64,000 nucleotides of DNA from an uncultured Duncaniella sp. (lineage in GTDB: Bacteria > Bacteroidota > Bacteroidia > Bacteroidales > Muribaculaceae). The position numbers and the translations under genes are program-made. Under the pieces are notes generated by a model. It ran no database searches. It was not told the origin of the DNA and worked only from the letters and a program-made list of their open reading frames with translations. The DNA is taken from assembly GCA_910576785.1 (NCBI GenBank), contig CAJTJG010000010.1, positions 1 through 64,000 on the forward strand, written 5' to 3'. Shown in pieces: positions 8,389-17,534 of the stretch. Every line of letters begins with the position of its first letter. Positions within the stretch are counted from its first letter, which is position 1.

Positions 8389-9192
8389 TCACTGGAATCG
8401 GTAGGTGATGGTGCCTGTCTGCGAGGCGGGAGCGTCGTGATCCACAGAGAATCGCGATGCACGGGCGGCACGGATGCAGCTCTGGCGGGTGGCTTCGCTC
8501 GCTGCTGCGGCTCCGGTGCCTGACGAGTAGGAGGCGGCAGTGACCTGACCGTCGCGGTTTACGCTCACGCGTATCACCACACTCCCCAGCGGGGAGCGTT
8601 TCGGGGTTTCCCACGATGCGAGGGTGCGCCCCTTCAGATTATGGCCCGGGGTGCCGGCTGTGACGCCCGCATTGGCGTTGCCGTCGGGGCTTCCGGCCTT
8701 ACCTTTGCCGTCATCGCCTTTGCCGGCCTTGCCGAACTGCACTTTGGAGGCTATGGCCTGGCGTGTCTCCTGCTCGCGACGTGCCTTCTCGGCCGCCTCG
8801 ATCTCGGCCTTTGACGGACCTGTGGGCTGCTTCGGTTTCTCCTCCTTCACCACTTTGGCGGGCGAGGGTTTCTCGGTGGAGATGACCGGTGGCGGGGTCG
8901 GCGCCGGGGTGCCGGCATTAGTGAGAGCCTCGGCCACAGGCTGAGGTGTCTGAGGCACATCTGCCTCGGCGGGAGCGCTCTCCGAAGAGGTCTCCGCTAT
9001 CTCGGGTGTATCGCCGGTAATGACGTATTCACCACCGAAGAGCACCTCGGCGGAGTCCACAGGTGGCCACTCCCTCATCACCTCCTCGGCGGGGGAGTAG
9101 CGCAGATACAGGCTCAGCAGTATCACCACCACAGCTATGTGGAACAGCAGTGTGGCGGCCAGGGCTATGATATGGCTGCGTGATCTGTTCAT
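8389..9192 (-). CDS. tonB: TonB-family energy transducer
   Basis: A 267-residue TonB-like protein that couples the proton gradient to outer-membrane receptors. It has one N-terminal membrane helix (about residues 9-29), a Pro/Lys/Glu-rich spacer (about 75-140), a Gly-rich stretch, and a C-terminal beta domain (GSVVIRVSVNRDGQVTAASY ... GTITYRFQ). Its start overlaps the end of exbD by 4 bp, so the two are translationally coupled. The linker is short and Gly-rich compared with E. coli TonB. Role as partner of ExbB/ExbD follows from gene order; the receptors served are not known. Confidence 0.85.
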   Translation of the reverse strand: MNRSRSHIIALAATLLFHIAVVVILLSLYLRYSPAEEVMREWPPVDSAEVLFGGEYVITGDTPEIAETSSESAPAEADVPQTPQPVAEALTNAGTPAPTPPPVISTEKPSPAKVVKEEKPKQPTGPSKAEIEAAEKARREQETRQAIASKVQFGKAGKGDDGKGKAGSPDGNANAGVTAGTPGHNLKGRTLASWETPKRSPLGSVVIRVSVNRDGQVTAASYSSGTGAAAASEATRQSCIRAARASRFSVDHDAPASQTGTITYRFQ

Positions 9193-9647
9193 TGCGCTGC
9201 GGGACGGGCTGTGGTTGGTGCGGGCTTGGTGGCGAGCACCATCTTGAGATTGTTTTGCGCTCCGAGGTCGAGCACCTTCACCAAGGTGCCGTAGGTCACA
9301 TCCTCGTCGGCATAGACGGCTATGAACTGCGAGTCGGGCGATTCGGCCGCCTCACTGTTTTCGCTGCGAGCCTTCACGAGGGCTGCAGGGAGGGCCTCCA
9401 AGCTCACGGGTGCAGGCTCCTCGCCGGCCGAGGTGGAGATGAAGATCTGTCCCTCCTTGTCGATGAATATGCGGGTTACGGGCTTGATGGCTGTCTGCCT
9501 CGAGCTTTCGGGAAGATTCACCTCAAGAGCCGTCGGGAATACAAAGGTCGATGTGACCATGAAGAAGATGAGGAGCAGGAAGATGACATCCGTCATGGAT
9601 GCCATCGAGAAGACCTCGATCATGCGTGACTGTCGTTTCAGGGCCAT
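9189..9647 (-). CDS. exbD: ExbD/TolR-family biopolymer transport protein
   Basis: A 152-residue ExbD-type subunit of the proton-driven TonB energising complex. A basic N-terminus (MALKRQSRMIEVFSMASM) is followed by the single membrane helix with its usual Asp (MTDVIFLLLIFFMVTSTFV, about residues 18-38) and a periplasmic domain. The Asp at the start of the helix is the expected proton-carrying residue. It lies 24 bp after exbB and overlaps tonB by 4 bp. Confidence 0.92.
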   Translation of the reverse strand: MALKRQSRMIEVFSMASMTDVIFLLLIFFMVTSTFVFPTALEVNLPESSRQTAIKPVTRIFIDKEGQIFISTSAGEEPAPVSLEALPAALVKARSENSEAAESPDSQFIAVYADEDVTYGTLVKVLDLGAQNNLKMVLATKPAPTTARPAAQ

Positions 9648-9671
9648 GGCGTAGGGGGATAGGATAGGGGG

Positions 9672-10367
9672 TTAGGCGGGCTCGTTGAGCAGGTCCATGA
9701 ATTCCATTGTCTTGGCCTCGAGCGAGTTCATCACTTTGTTGATGCGAGCCACGAGATAGTTGTAGGCGAATAGAGCGATGATGCCCACTATGAGACCGGC
9801 CACTGTGGTGACAAGAGCGGCGTAGATACCGTCGGCAAGCACTGCAATGTTGGCGCTGGTGCCGGCGGAGGCGAGGTTGTAGAAGGCGTTGACCATACCG
9901 ATCACCGTGCCGAGAAATCCGATCATCGGGCCTCCGGCGGCGGTGGTGGCGAGCCAGGGCAGGCCTTTCTCAAGAGCGGCGATCTCGATGTTGCCGGTGT
10001 TTTCGATGGTGACGAGCACATCGTTCATCGGACGTCCTATGCGGGTGATACCTTTGGCTATGAGGCGTGCGTAGGGGGTGTTGGAGCGTGCGCAGAGGTT
10101 CAGGGCGCTCTCGGTCTCGCCCTCGTGGATGTAGTCGCGTATACGTTTCATGAACGATGCGTCCTCCTTGCGTGCGCGGCTGATGACGATGCAGCGCTCC
10201 ACGAATATGTATATGCTGATGATGGACAGGATGGCAAGTGGGATCATGATGAAACCTCCGCGCATGGTGAGATCCCATACGGAGAGTTGCTGCACGGCCT
10301 CGGCGGCCTGGGTGTTGACAGCCGGAGCGGCTGCGGCGAGGGTGTCTACGAACTGTTCCTGAAGCAT
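9672..10367 (-). CDS. exbB: ExbB/TolQ/MotA-family proton channel
   Basis: A 231-residue ExbB-type inner membrane protein. Helix 1 lies near residues 34-55, a cytoplasmic domain follows (about 60-135), and two more helices near 140-165 and 178-203 form the proton path with ExbD. The stretch GPMIGFLGTVIGMVNAF is the characteristic TolQ/ExbB signature. It sits between pdxJ (43 bp) and exbD (24 bp) in a minus-strand operon; a pdxJ-exbB-exbD-tonB order is usual in Bacteroidales. Confidence 0.93.
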   Translation of the reverse strand: MLQEQFVDTLAAAAPAVNTQAAEAVQQLSVWDLTMRGGFIMIPLAILSIISIYIFVERCIVISRARKEDASFMKRIRDYIHEGETESALNLCARSNTPYARLIAKGITRIGRPMNDVLVTIENTGNIEIAALEKGLPWLATTAAGGPMIGFLGTVIGMVNAFYNLASAGTSANIAVLADGIYAALVTTVAGLIVGIIALFAYNYLVARINKVMNSLEAKTMEFMDLLNEPA

Positions 10368-10410
10368 GGTGATGGTAGGGGTGATGATGAATATGTGTTT
10401 TCTGTTAATA

Positions 10411-11124
10411 TCAGGATAGGGCCTGACGGTAGCGGCGTATGGTCTCCTCGAGGCCGAGGTAGAGAGCGTCGCATATCAGTGCATGGCCTATGGATACTTC
10501 GCTCAGGCGCGGTATATGGCGGTGGAACCATTCGAGGTTCTCGAGGCTGAGATCGTGGCCGGCGTTGACACCGAGACCGCATCTCATAGCTGTGTCGGCT
10601 GCCTCGACAAAGGGAGCGACAGCTTTTTCCGGATCGGCCGGATAGAGATCGGCGTATGGCTTGGTGTAGAGCTCCACGCGGTCGGCGCCTGTGGCGGCGG
10701 CACGGCGTATGTTGTCGGCGTCAGTCCCTACGAATATCGATGAGCGTATGCCGGCTTCGCGCAGTTGCTCCACGATGCCGGTGAGAAACTCTTCGTGGGC
10801 GGCCACATCCCATCCGGCCGATGATGTCAGCGCGTCGGGAGCGTCGGGCACGAGGGTCACCTGCTCGGGTCTCACCCTCAGCACGAGTTCCATGAACTCG
10901 GGCGAGGGGTAGCCCTCTATGTTGAACTCCGTCTTGACCAGCGGGCGCAGACGGTATACATCGTCGCGCTTGATGTGGCGCTCGTCGGGGCGCGGATGTA
11001 CGGTGATGCCCTGTGCGCCAAAGCGTTCGCAGTCGGCGGCTACCTTGAGAAGGTCGGGGGTGTTCTCGCCGCGCGCGTTGCGCAGAGTGGCGATCTTGTT
11101 TATGTTGACGCTGAGATTTGTCAT
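10411..11124 (-). CDS. pdxJ: Pyridoxine 5'-phosphate synthase
   Basis: PdxJ (237 residues) condenses 1-deoxyxylulose 5-phosphate with 3-amino-2-oxopropyl phosphate to make pyridoxine 5'-phosphate in the DXP-dependent vitamin B6 pathway. The TIM-barrel motifs are present: SVNINKIATLRNARG at the start, TVHPRPDERHI for substrate binding, and GLGVNAGHDL near residue 190. Length is normal. It is the first gene of the operon with exbB-exbD-tonB and is divergent from the nadK transcription unit; a -7 box reading TAAATTTG on the minus strand (11211-11218) probably serves it. Confidence 0.96.
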   Translation of the reverse strand: MTNLSVNINKIATLRNARGENTPDLLKVAADCERFGAQGITVHPRPDERHIKRDDVYRLRPLVKTEFNIEGYPSPEFMELVLRVRPEQVTLVPDAPDALTSSAGWDVAAHEEFLTGIVEQLREAGIRSSIFVGTDADNIRRAAATGADRVELYTKPYADLYPADPEKAVAPFVEAADTAMRCGLGVNAGHDLSLENLEWFHRHIPRLSEVSIGHALICDALYLGLEETIRRYRQALS

Positions 11125-11155
11125 AGTTAAATAATCCTTTTATCCCGTTGGCGGG

Positions 11156-11186
11156 TTTAATATGTAATAGATTATTTGTAATTTTG
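11156..11186 (+). promoter_or_regulatory. Promoter of the ACT-like protein/nadK unit
   Basis: A -7 box TAATTTTG at 11179-11186 matches TAnnTTTG. TTTA at 11156-11159 is a near -33 box with a 19-nt spacer. It points toward nadK, overlapping the divergent region that also carries the pdxJ -7 box. Confidence 0.45.
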
Positions 11187-11246
11187 TATCTGCTTATCGG
11201 AAGCCGGGTGCAAATTTACTCAGAAAAAACCGAAAACTGAAACATT

Positions 11247-11633
11247 TTGCCTTCAAAAGACAACATATCGCCCAACGAGCTGCAGCTCTCGCTGCCCTCG
11301 CGTCCCACACTCGAGAGGCTGTTTCCCGAGCGTGAGGATGTGTCCACTCTGCTTGTGAGCTGCCTCCCCTCCGACTACAGTGCCTCGCGCATTGCCACAG
11401 CGGTGGAGGACTGTGATGCCCACCTGCTTAATCTCAACGTCACCACCGATGGCGAGCGTATGGACAACCGTGTGGTGTGTGAGCTGCGTGTGAGCCATCG
11501 TTCGCCCTTGAGTGTGGCTCGGTCGCTGGAGCGCTACGGCTATGAGGTGGTCGACACCGACGCGCGGTCGCTGGCCTCCGACGATGTGGCCGGACGACGC
11601 ATGGCCGAACTTCTTCATTATCTTGAAATATGA
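11247..11633 (+). CDS. ACT-like domain protein lacking CBS domains
   Basis: A 128-residue protein starting at a TTG codon. Residues about 30-100 (TLLVSCLPSDYSASRIATAV, then a second strand-rich part and LERYGYEV) resemble the C-terminal ACT-like part of the CBS-domain protein usually encoded just before nadK in Bacteroides, and the end (AELLHYLEI) matches the usual ending of that family. The relatives are about 220 residues with a pair of CBS domains in front; here only a 27-residue N-terminal lead remains and the 122-bp upstream gap has no room for them. The stop overlaps the nadK start by 4 bp (ATGA), so the two are co-translated. A regulatory role on NAD kinase is inference. Confidence 0.7.
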   Translation: MPSKDNISPNELQLSLPSRPTLERLFPEREDVSTLLVSCLPSDYSASRIATAVEDCDAHLLNLNVTTDGERMDNRVVCELRVSHRSPLSVARSLERYGYEVVDTDARSLASDDVAGRRMAELLHYLEI

Positions 11634-12514
11634 AAATAGCTATCTTCGGCAAGCGCCGGCAGAGTCCCGGCGATCTCCCGCTCATCTCCTCACTGCTTGA
11701 CCTTCTGTCGTCGCGCGGCATCTTCACAGCCGTGCAGCGCCATTTCTATGAGGCACTGGTCAAGGAACTCGGCCACGCCCCGCAGGCCGACGATGTGTTT
11801 GACGGAGATGAATTCACCGCCGACGCAGCCATCTCCATAGGTGGTGACGGGACATTCCTGCGCACGGCCCGATGGGTGGGCGCCAAGGAGATACCGATCA
11901 TAGGGATCAATACCGGCCATCTCGGATTTCTGGCCGAGGAGTCGCTCCATAATGCTCCGGAGGTGGTAGATAATCTGCTCTCGGGCAATTATTTCGTGGA
12001 GGACCGCTCGCTGCTCGAGGTGAGGGCCGCCGGCGATACACTGCGGCAGATGGTGTCGGGCTGGGCGTATGCTCTCAACGAGGTGGCCATACTGCGCCGT
12101 GGCAATGCCTCGATGGCAACGGTGCATACATTTCTCGACGATATAGAGGTGGCGTCCTATCAGGGAGACGGACTTATCATCTCCACCCCTACCGGATCCA
12201 CAGCCTACAATCTCTCGGTAGGAGGGCCCATCATCCAGCCCACCGCTCCATGTTTCGTGCTTTCACCGATAGCTCCCCACGGGCTCACCACACGCCCGCT
12301 TGTGGTGAGCGACTCGCATGTCATCAAGACCGCCGTGGAGTCGCGGGTGGATACCTACCGTGTCACTCTCGACGGCCGTGCGCTCATCCTGCCGGTGGAC
12401 GTGACCCTGAGCATACGCAAGGCTCCATTCTCGGTGAAGGTGATACACCGCGAGGGTCACAACTTCGTCGATACCCTTAGCTCAAAGCTTCTCTGGGGCA
12501 TATCGCGCCGCTGA
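11630..12514 (+). CDS. nadK: NAD kinase
   Basis: NAD kinase (294 residues) phosphorylates NAD to NADP in the cytoplasm. The family motifs are present: GGDGTFLRTARWVG (about residues 70-83) for ATP/NAD binding, NTGHLGFLAEE, and the Gly-rich PTGSTAYNLSVGGPI near 185-200. Length is normal. It overlaps the upstream ACT-like gene by 4 bp and is followed after 4 bp by the metalloprotease gene, so all three probably share one transcript. Confidence 0.96.
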   Translation: MKIAIFGKRRQSPGDLPLISSLLDLLSSRGIFTAVQRHFYEALVKELGHAPQADDVFDGDEFTADAAISIGGDGTFLRTARWVGAKEIPIIGINTGHLGFLAEESLHNAPEVVDNLLSGNYFVEDRSLLEVRAAGDTLRQMVSGWAYALNEVAILRRGNASMATVHTFLDDIEVASYQGDGLIISTPTGSTAYNLSVGGPIIQPTAPCFVLSPIAPHGLTTRPLVVSDSHVIKTAVESRVDTYRVTLDGRALILPVDVTLSIRKAPFSVKVIHREGHNFVDTLSSKLLWGISRR

Positions 12515-12518
12515 CAGT

Positions 12519-13232
12519 ATGGCTTTCACCACATTCAATGACCCGGATCTCGGTGAGGTGAGGGTGAGTGTGCGTGCCAACGCCACACGCATCACCGGCC
12601 GATGGGCCGACGGCAGGGTACTCATCATAGTGCCGCGCACGGTCACCGCCGGAATCATCTCCGAGGCCATCGCCCGGATGAAACCATCGCTTCTGGCCCA
12701 CCGGCCTTGCTCAGGGCTTTTCATGCCCGGGCGTGACCTTGAGCTCGATGGAGGAGTCATCTTCCACTTCGAGCGCTCGCCATTCGTGGATGACCGCGAG
12801 ATCCGCATAGACCGCTCGGCCGGTGGAGCCACCGTAAGAATAGGGCAAGGCATCGATATGTCCGATCCGGCCACCGACGGCATGATCAGCCGTCTGCTCA
12901 TACGAGCCTCATTATTTCTGGCTCCCTCCGTACTCCTGCCCCGTGCGGCCGAGATGGCATCAGCTCTGCATCTCACACCCCGCAGCATCGATATATCCCG
13001 CGGACACAAGGTGCTGGGCCACTGCTCCCGCAGAGGTGATATCGCCATATCATCAATATGCCTGTTTCTGCCGTGGGAACTGAGGGACTATATAGTATGT
13101 CATGAACTCGCCCACCTCACACATATGGACCACTCCTCCCGATTCCATGCGTTGTGCGATTGCTATCTTGGTGGCCGTGAGAGAGAGCTGATACGCAGTC
13201 TCAATGCCTACCGTTGGCCTGTGATGAGGTGA
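12519..13232 (+). CDS. YgjP-like (DUF45) metallopeptidase domain protein
   Basis: A 237-residue soluble protein of the YgjP/DUF45 family, related to WSS1/SprT-type metalloproteases. The zinc site HELAHLTHMDHSSRFH near residues 195-212 holds the HExxH motif and a third His. Upstream parts include the beta-rich region usual for the family. The biological substrate is not established for this family. It begins 4 bp after nadK and ends 155 bp before ilvD, where a fresh promoter lies. Confidence 0.85.
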   Translation: MAFTTFNDPDLGEVRVSVRANATRITGRWADGRVLIIVPRTVTAGIISEAIARMKPSLLAHRPCSGLFMPGRDLELDGGVIFHFERSPFVDDREIRIDRSAGGATVRIGQGIDMSDPATDGMISRLLIRASLFLAPSVLLPRAAEMASALHLTPRSIDISRGHKVLGHCSRRGDIAISSICLFLPWELRDYIVCHELAHLTHMDHSSRFHALCDCYLGGRERELIRSLNAYRWPVMR

Positions 13233-13290
13233 GTCTCCGGAGCAAATTTCCATTACATACGCTGTGTTTTTATCAAAATATCAGCAAATA

Positions 13291-13322
13291 TTTGTGTTTT
13301 ACAACATATTTTCATATTTTTG
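13291..13322 (+). promoter_or_regulatory. Promoter of the ilv operon
   Basis: TTTG at 13291-13294 and TATTTTTG at 13315-13322 match both Bacteroidetes promoter boxes with a 20-nt spacer. Transcription would start near 13328, leaving about 60 nt before ilvD. The leader shows no leader peptide or attenuator that I can recognise. Confidence 0.6.
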
Positions 13323-13387
13323 CGAGAACTTTCAACAATTTTCCAAGGTTGGAGGTTGAATAATTCACAACCCAGATTCAAACAGAC

Positions 13388-15217
13388 ATGAAATATCCCC
13401 TGAGAAGCGCCGCAAGCACCGAGGGACGCCGCATGGCCGGCGCCCGCGCACTGTGGCGTGCCAACGGAATGAAGGAGGAACAGTTCGGCAAGCCCGTCAT
13501 AGCTGTTGTCAACTCGTTCACACAGTTTGTGCCCGGCCATACGCATCTGCATGAGATCGGGCAGACGGTGAAGGAGGAGATCGAGCGCCTGGGATGCTTC
13601 GCCGCCGAATTCAACACCATAGCCATCGACGACGGTATAGCCATGGGGCATGACGGCATGCTCTATTCGCTCCCTTCGCGCGACATGATAGCCGACTCCA
13701 TCGAATATATGGTAAACGCCCACAAGGCCGACGCCATGGTGTGCATATCCAACTGCGACAAGGTGACCCCCGGCATGCTCATGGCAGCCATGCGCCTCAA
13801 CATCCCCGCCATCTTCGTGTCGGGCGGCCCCATGGAGGCCGGCAACGTTGAGGGCAAGGATGTGGATCTCATCGACATAATGATAGAAAGTGCCGACGAT
13901 AAGGTGTCGGACCACCGTGTGCGCATGCTCGAGGAGAAGGGATGCCCCACCTGCGGATCATGCTCAGGCATGTTCACTGCCAACTCCATGAACTCGCTCA
14001 ACGAGGCCATCGGACTCGCTCTTCCCGGCAACGGCACCGTCGTGGCCACCCACATCAACCGTCGTGAACTCTTCAAGGAAGCGGCACGCCGCATAGTGGA
14101 CAACGCCTGGGCATATTACCGCGACGGCGACCTCAGCGTGCTGCCGCGCTCCATAGCCACCCGCCAGGCCATGCTCAACGCCATGACACTCGACATAGCC
14201 ATGGGTGGATCGACCAACACGGTGCTCCATCTTCTCGCTGTGGCCCACGAGGCCGGTGTGGAGTTCACCATGGACGATATAGACCGCCTTTCGCGCCACA
14301 CTCCGGTGCTGTGCAAGGTGGCTCCAAACTCACACTACCATATTCAGGATGTCAACCGTGCGGGAGGCATACTGTCCATCATGAAGATACTTGCCGATGC
14401 CGGTCTTGTCGATCCCACGGTAAGCCGCGTGGACCGAATGACACTTGGCGAAGCCATGGACCGCTACGCCATCGGCGGCAAGCTCTTCGACCGTCATGCC
14501 GACGAACTCTGGAAGAGCGCTCCCGGCATGAAGCGCACCACTGAGCTCGGATCGCAGATGAGTTACTACGGCGAACTCGATACCGACCGCGCCAACGGAT
14601 GTATCCGCGACATGGACCATGCCTATGTGCGTGATGGCGGCCTCGCCGTCCTCAAGGGAAATATCGCTATTGACGGATGCGTGGTGAAGACTGCCGGTGT
14701 GGACGAGAGTATATTCCGCTTCAGCGGCCCTGCCAAAGTGTTCAACTCGCAGGAGGAGGCCGTGGACGGTATACTCCGCGACAAAGTGCGCAGCGGTGAT
14801 GTGGTTGTCATCGTTTACGAAGGCCCCAAGGGCGGTCCGGGCATGCAGGAGATGCTCTACCCGACATCCTATATCAAGAGCAAGCATCTCGGCAAGGAGT
14901 GCGCTCTCATCACCGACGGACGTTTCTCGGGTGGCACATCCGGACTCTCCATCGGCCATGTGTCGCCCGAAGCCGCCGCCGGAGGTAACATCGGACTGGT
15001 GCGCGACGGTGACATCATCGATATCGACATCCCCGCCCGCACCATCAGCGTGCGCCTCACCGATGAGGAACTCGCCACCCGCCGCGCCGCCGAGGAGGCA
15101 CGCGGCAAGGAGGCATTCACCCCGCGGGGCCGTGACCGCAACGTCAGCCGTGCTCTCAGAGCCTATGCGTCAATGGTGACGTCGGCCGACAAGGGGGGTG
15201 TCCGCTCCATAGATTAG
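13388..15217 (+). CDS. ilvD: Dihydroxy-acid dehydratase
   Basis: IlvD (609 residues) dehydrates 2,3-dihydroxy-isovalerate and 2,3-dihydroxy-3-methylvalerate to the 2-oxo acids, the third step of valine and isoleucine synthesis. Fe-S cluster ligands are visible in the contexts ISNCDKVTPGM and CPTCGSCSGMFTANSMNSL, with the family signature DGRFSGGTSGLSIGHVSPEA near the C-terminus. The length is that of the long IlvD type. It is the first gene of the ilv operon, 28 bp before ilvB. Confidence 0.97.
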   Translation: MKYPLRSAASTEGRRMAGARALWRANGMKEEQFGKPVIAVVNSFTQFVPGHTHLHEIGQTVKEEIERLGCFAAEFNTIAIDDGIAMGHDGMLYSLPSRDMIADSIEYMVNAHKADAMVCISNCDKVTPGMLMAAMRLNIPAIFVSGGPMEAGNVEGKDVDLIDIMIESADDKVSDHRVRMLEEKGCPTCGSCSGMFTANSMNSLNEAIGLALPGNGTVVATHINRRELFKEAARRIVDNAWAYYRDGDLSVLPRSIATRQAMLNAMTLDIAMGGSTNTVLHLLAVAHEAGVEFTMDDIDRLSRHTPVLCKVAPNSHYHIQDVNRAGGILSIMKILADAGLVDPTVSRVDRMTLGEAMDRYAIGGKLFDRHADELWKSAPGMKRTTELGSQMSYYGELDTDRANGCIRDMDHAYVRDGGLAVLKGNIAIDGCVVKTAGVDESIFRFSGPAKVFNSQEEAVDGILRDKVRSGDVVVIVYEGPKGGPGMQEMLYPTSYIKSKHLGKECALITDGRFSGGTSGLSIGHVSPEAAAGGNIGLVRDGDIIDIDIPARTISVRLTDEELATRRAAEEARGKEAFTPRGRDRNVSRALRAYASMVTSADKGGVRSID

Positions 15218-15245
15218 TAGTTCATTCAATAGATACATTAACGCC

Positions 15246-16967
15246 ATGAGTGAAAAGATAAAAGGTTCGGAGGCATTATGCCGTGCGCTGATCGCCGAGG
15301 GCACTGACACACTGTTCGGATATCCGGGCGGGCAGATCATGCCCTTCTACGATGCGCTCTTTGACTACAGCGGTTCGCTCCGCCACATCCTCACGCGCCA
15401 CGAGCAGGGCGCCGTCCACGCCGCGCAAGGCTATGCACGCGCCTCCGGCAAGGTAGGTGTCGTCACCGTCACGTCCGGTCCTGCCGCAACAAATGTGATA
15501 ACAGGCGTGGCCGATGCCATGGTCGACTCCACTCCGCTCGTGGTGATAACGGGACAGGTGGCTGTAGGTTCGCTCGGCACCGATGCCTTCCAGGAGACTG
15601 ACGTTATGGGCATAACGCTCCCCGTCACCAAATGGGCCTATCAGGTGCGCAGCGCGGCCGAGATACCGTGGGCTGTGGCGAGGGCATTCTACATAGCCCG
15701 TACCGGCCGACCCGGCCCTGTGGTGCTCGACGTGACACGCGATGCCCAGGTAGGGGAGATGGAGTGGAGCTATGAGCCGATATCCTACGTGCGCTCCTAC
15801 AATCCCGATCCGGATCTCAACCCCGGCGTCATGGCTGAGGCTGCACGGATCATCAATGGTGCCAAGAAACCACTCATACTGGCGGGCCATGGCATAACAA
15901 TATCCGGTGCCGAGGGCGAACTCATCGCTCTGGCTGAAAAGGCCCATATACCTATGGCCACAACTCTGCTTGGCCTCTCCTCCATCCCGTCGGCCCATCC
16001 TCTCAATATGGGCATGGTGGGAATGCACGGCAACATCGCCCCGAATATCAAGACCAACGAGGCAGATGTGATTCTGGCAATAGGCATGCGCTTTGACGAC
16101 CGTGTGACAGGCCGCACCGATGCCTATGCCCGCAACGCACATATTATACAGGTGGATGTCGACGCCGCCGAGTTCAACAAGAACATTACCACACAGACCC
16201 ACATACATGGCGATGCACGCAAGGTGCTCACCGCGCTGCTCCCTCTCATCAACAAGGCCGCCCATGAGGAATGGGTGGAGTCGTTCGAAGCCCCCGCGGC
16301 TGTCGAGGCCGAGAAGGTGGTGGAGCGCGAGGTCAATCCCACCGACACCCGCGACGGTGAGATGAGGATGGGTCAGGTGATCCGGGCCGTCTCGGAGGCT
16401 TCCGGCCACAAAGGGATACTCGTCACAGACGTGGGCCAGAACCAGATGATGTCTGCCCGCTATTTCAGTTTCACACAGCCGCGCAGCGTGCTCACCTCCG
16501 GCGGTCTCGGCACCATGGGATTCTGCCTGCCGGCGGCTATCGGCGCCAAGATCGGCGCACCCGACCGCCAGGTGTTCGCTTTTATGGGCGATGGCGGTTT
16601 CCAGATGACCATGCAGGAACTCGGCACCATCATGGACTACCGTATACCTGTCAAGATGATAATTCTCAACAACAACTTCCTCGGCAACGTGAGGCAATGG
16701 CAGGAGATGTTCTATGGAGGGCGTTTCTCGGCCACACCGCTGCTCAATCCCGACTTTGTGCAGATATCACGGGCCTACGGGATTCCTGCGGAGGATGTAA
16801 GGGATGCCGGATCGCTGGCCGACGCCGTGAAGCGCATGGTGGAGAGTGACACTGCCTACATGCTCAATGTCAACATCGAGCCCGAGGACATGGTGTTCCC
16901 CATGGTGGCTCCTGGTGCCGCTGTGGACGATATACTCCTTTCACGAACCGAAAAATACCGCATATAG
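15246..16967 (+). CDS. ilvB: Acetolactate synthase large (catalytic) subunit
   Basis: Thiamine-diphosphate enzyme of 573 residues that condenses pyruvate with pyruvate or 2-oxobutyrate, the first committed step of valine/isoleucine synthesis. The catalytic Glu context is HEQGAVHAAQGYARASGKVG near residues 45-65, and the ThDP/Mg site GDGGFQMTMQELGTI followed by NNNFLGNVRQWQEMFY is near 440-485. FAD-fold and PP domains are in normal order and full length. The small subunit gene follows after 3 bp, which supports a stoichiometric complex. Confidence 0.97.
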   Translation: MSEKIKGSEALCRALIAEGTDTLFGYPGGQIMPFYDALFDYSGSLRHILTRHEQGAVHAAQGYARASGKVGVVTVTSGPAATNVITGVADAMVDSTPLVVITGQVAVGSLGTDAFQETDVMGITLPVTKWAYQVRSAAEIPWAVARAFYIARTGRPGPVVLDVTRDAQVGEMEWSYEPISYVRSYNPDPDLNPGVMAEAARIINGAKKPLILAGHGITISGAEGELIALAEKAHIPMATTLLGLSSIPSAHPLNMGMVGMHGNIAPNIKTNEADVILAIGMRFDDRVTGRTDAYARNAHIIQVDVDAAEFNKNITTQTHIHGDARKVLTALLPLINKAAHEEWVESFEAPAAVEAEKVVEREVNPTDTRDGEMRMGQVIRAVSEASGHKGILVTDVGQNQMMSARYFSFTQPRSVLTSGGLGTMGFCLPAAIGAKIGAPDRQVFAFMGDGGFQMTMQELGTIMDYRIPVKMIILNNNFLGNVRQWQEMFYGGRFSATPLLNPDFVQISRAYGIPAEDVRDAGSLADAVKRMVESDTAYMLNVNIEPEDMVFPMVAPGAAVDDILLSRTEKYRI

Positions 16968-16970
16968 ATC

Positions 16971-17534
16971 ATGGAAACGGACAAAAAACCTTTTACCATC
17001 TCCGTCTTCACGGAGAATCAGGTGGGACTGCTCAACCGCATCTCCATCATCTTCACCCGCCGCGGTCTCAATCTCGAGAGCGTGTCGTCGAGCGCGAGCG
17101 CTGTCCCCGGCATACATAAGATGAACTTCTATCTGCGGGGCGATCGCCAGACCCTCGAGAAGGTGCTCAAACAGATAGAGAAGTGCATCGATGTGCTGCG
17201 GGCATATCTCTTCACCGATGACGAGATAGTCTATCAGGAAGTGGCGCTCTACAAGGTGCCCACGGTGCGACTGCTCGACGAGCCTAATCTCGAGAAGATA
17301 ATACGCGCCCACAATGCCCGTATACTCGAGATCACGCGCGACTATACCATCATCGAGAAGACCGGCCACGAGACCGAGACCCAGGCTCTCTACGAACTGC
17401 TCACCCAGTATGACATACAGCAGTTCATACGCTCGGGTCGCATATGTGTGACCAAATCCCCTACAGAACACTTCACACGTCACCTCGAAGAGCAGGAGGC
17501 ACGCCGAAAACGACATTCAGGAGAATCAATATGA
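16971..17534 (+). CDS. ilvN: Acetolactate synthase small (regulatory) subunit
   Basis: Regulatory subunit of 187 residues that raises the activity of IlvB and confers feedback control by branched-chain amino acids. An ACT domain lies near residues 10-80 (FTISVFTENQVGLLNRISII, with the Gly-Leu-Leu-Asn-Arg-Ile motif), followed by the C-terminal ALS_ss_C domain. It begins 3 bp after ilvB and its stop overlaps the start of the thioesterase gene by 4 bp (ATGA). The symbol ilvH would be equally fitting. Confidence 0.93.
   Translation: METDKKPFTISVFTENQVGLLNRISIIFTRRGLNLESVSSSASAVPGIHKMNFYLRGDRQTLEKVLKQIEKCIDVLRAYLFTDDEIVYQEVALYKVPTVRLLDEPNLEKIIRAHNARILEITRDYTIIEKTGHETETQALYELLTQYDIQQFIRSGRICVTKSPTEHFTRHLEEQEARRKRHSGESI

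Noticed and set aside
15276..16697. 473-codon frame on the minus strand
   Set aside because: It lies entirely opposite ilvB and its translation has no domain-like pattern.
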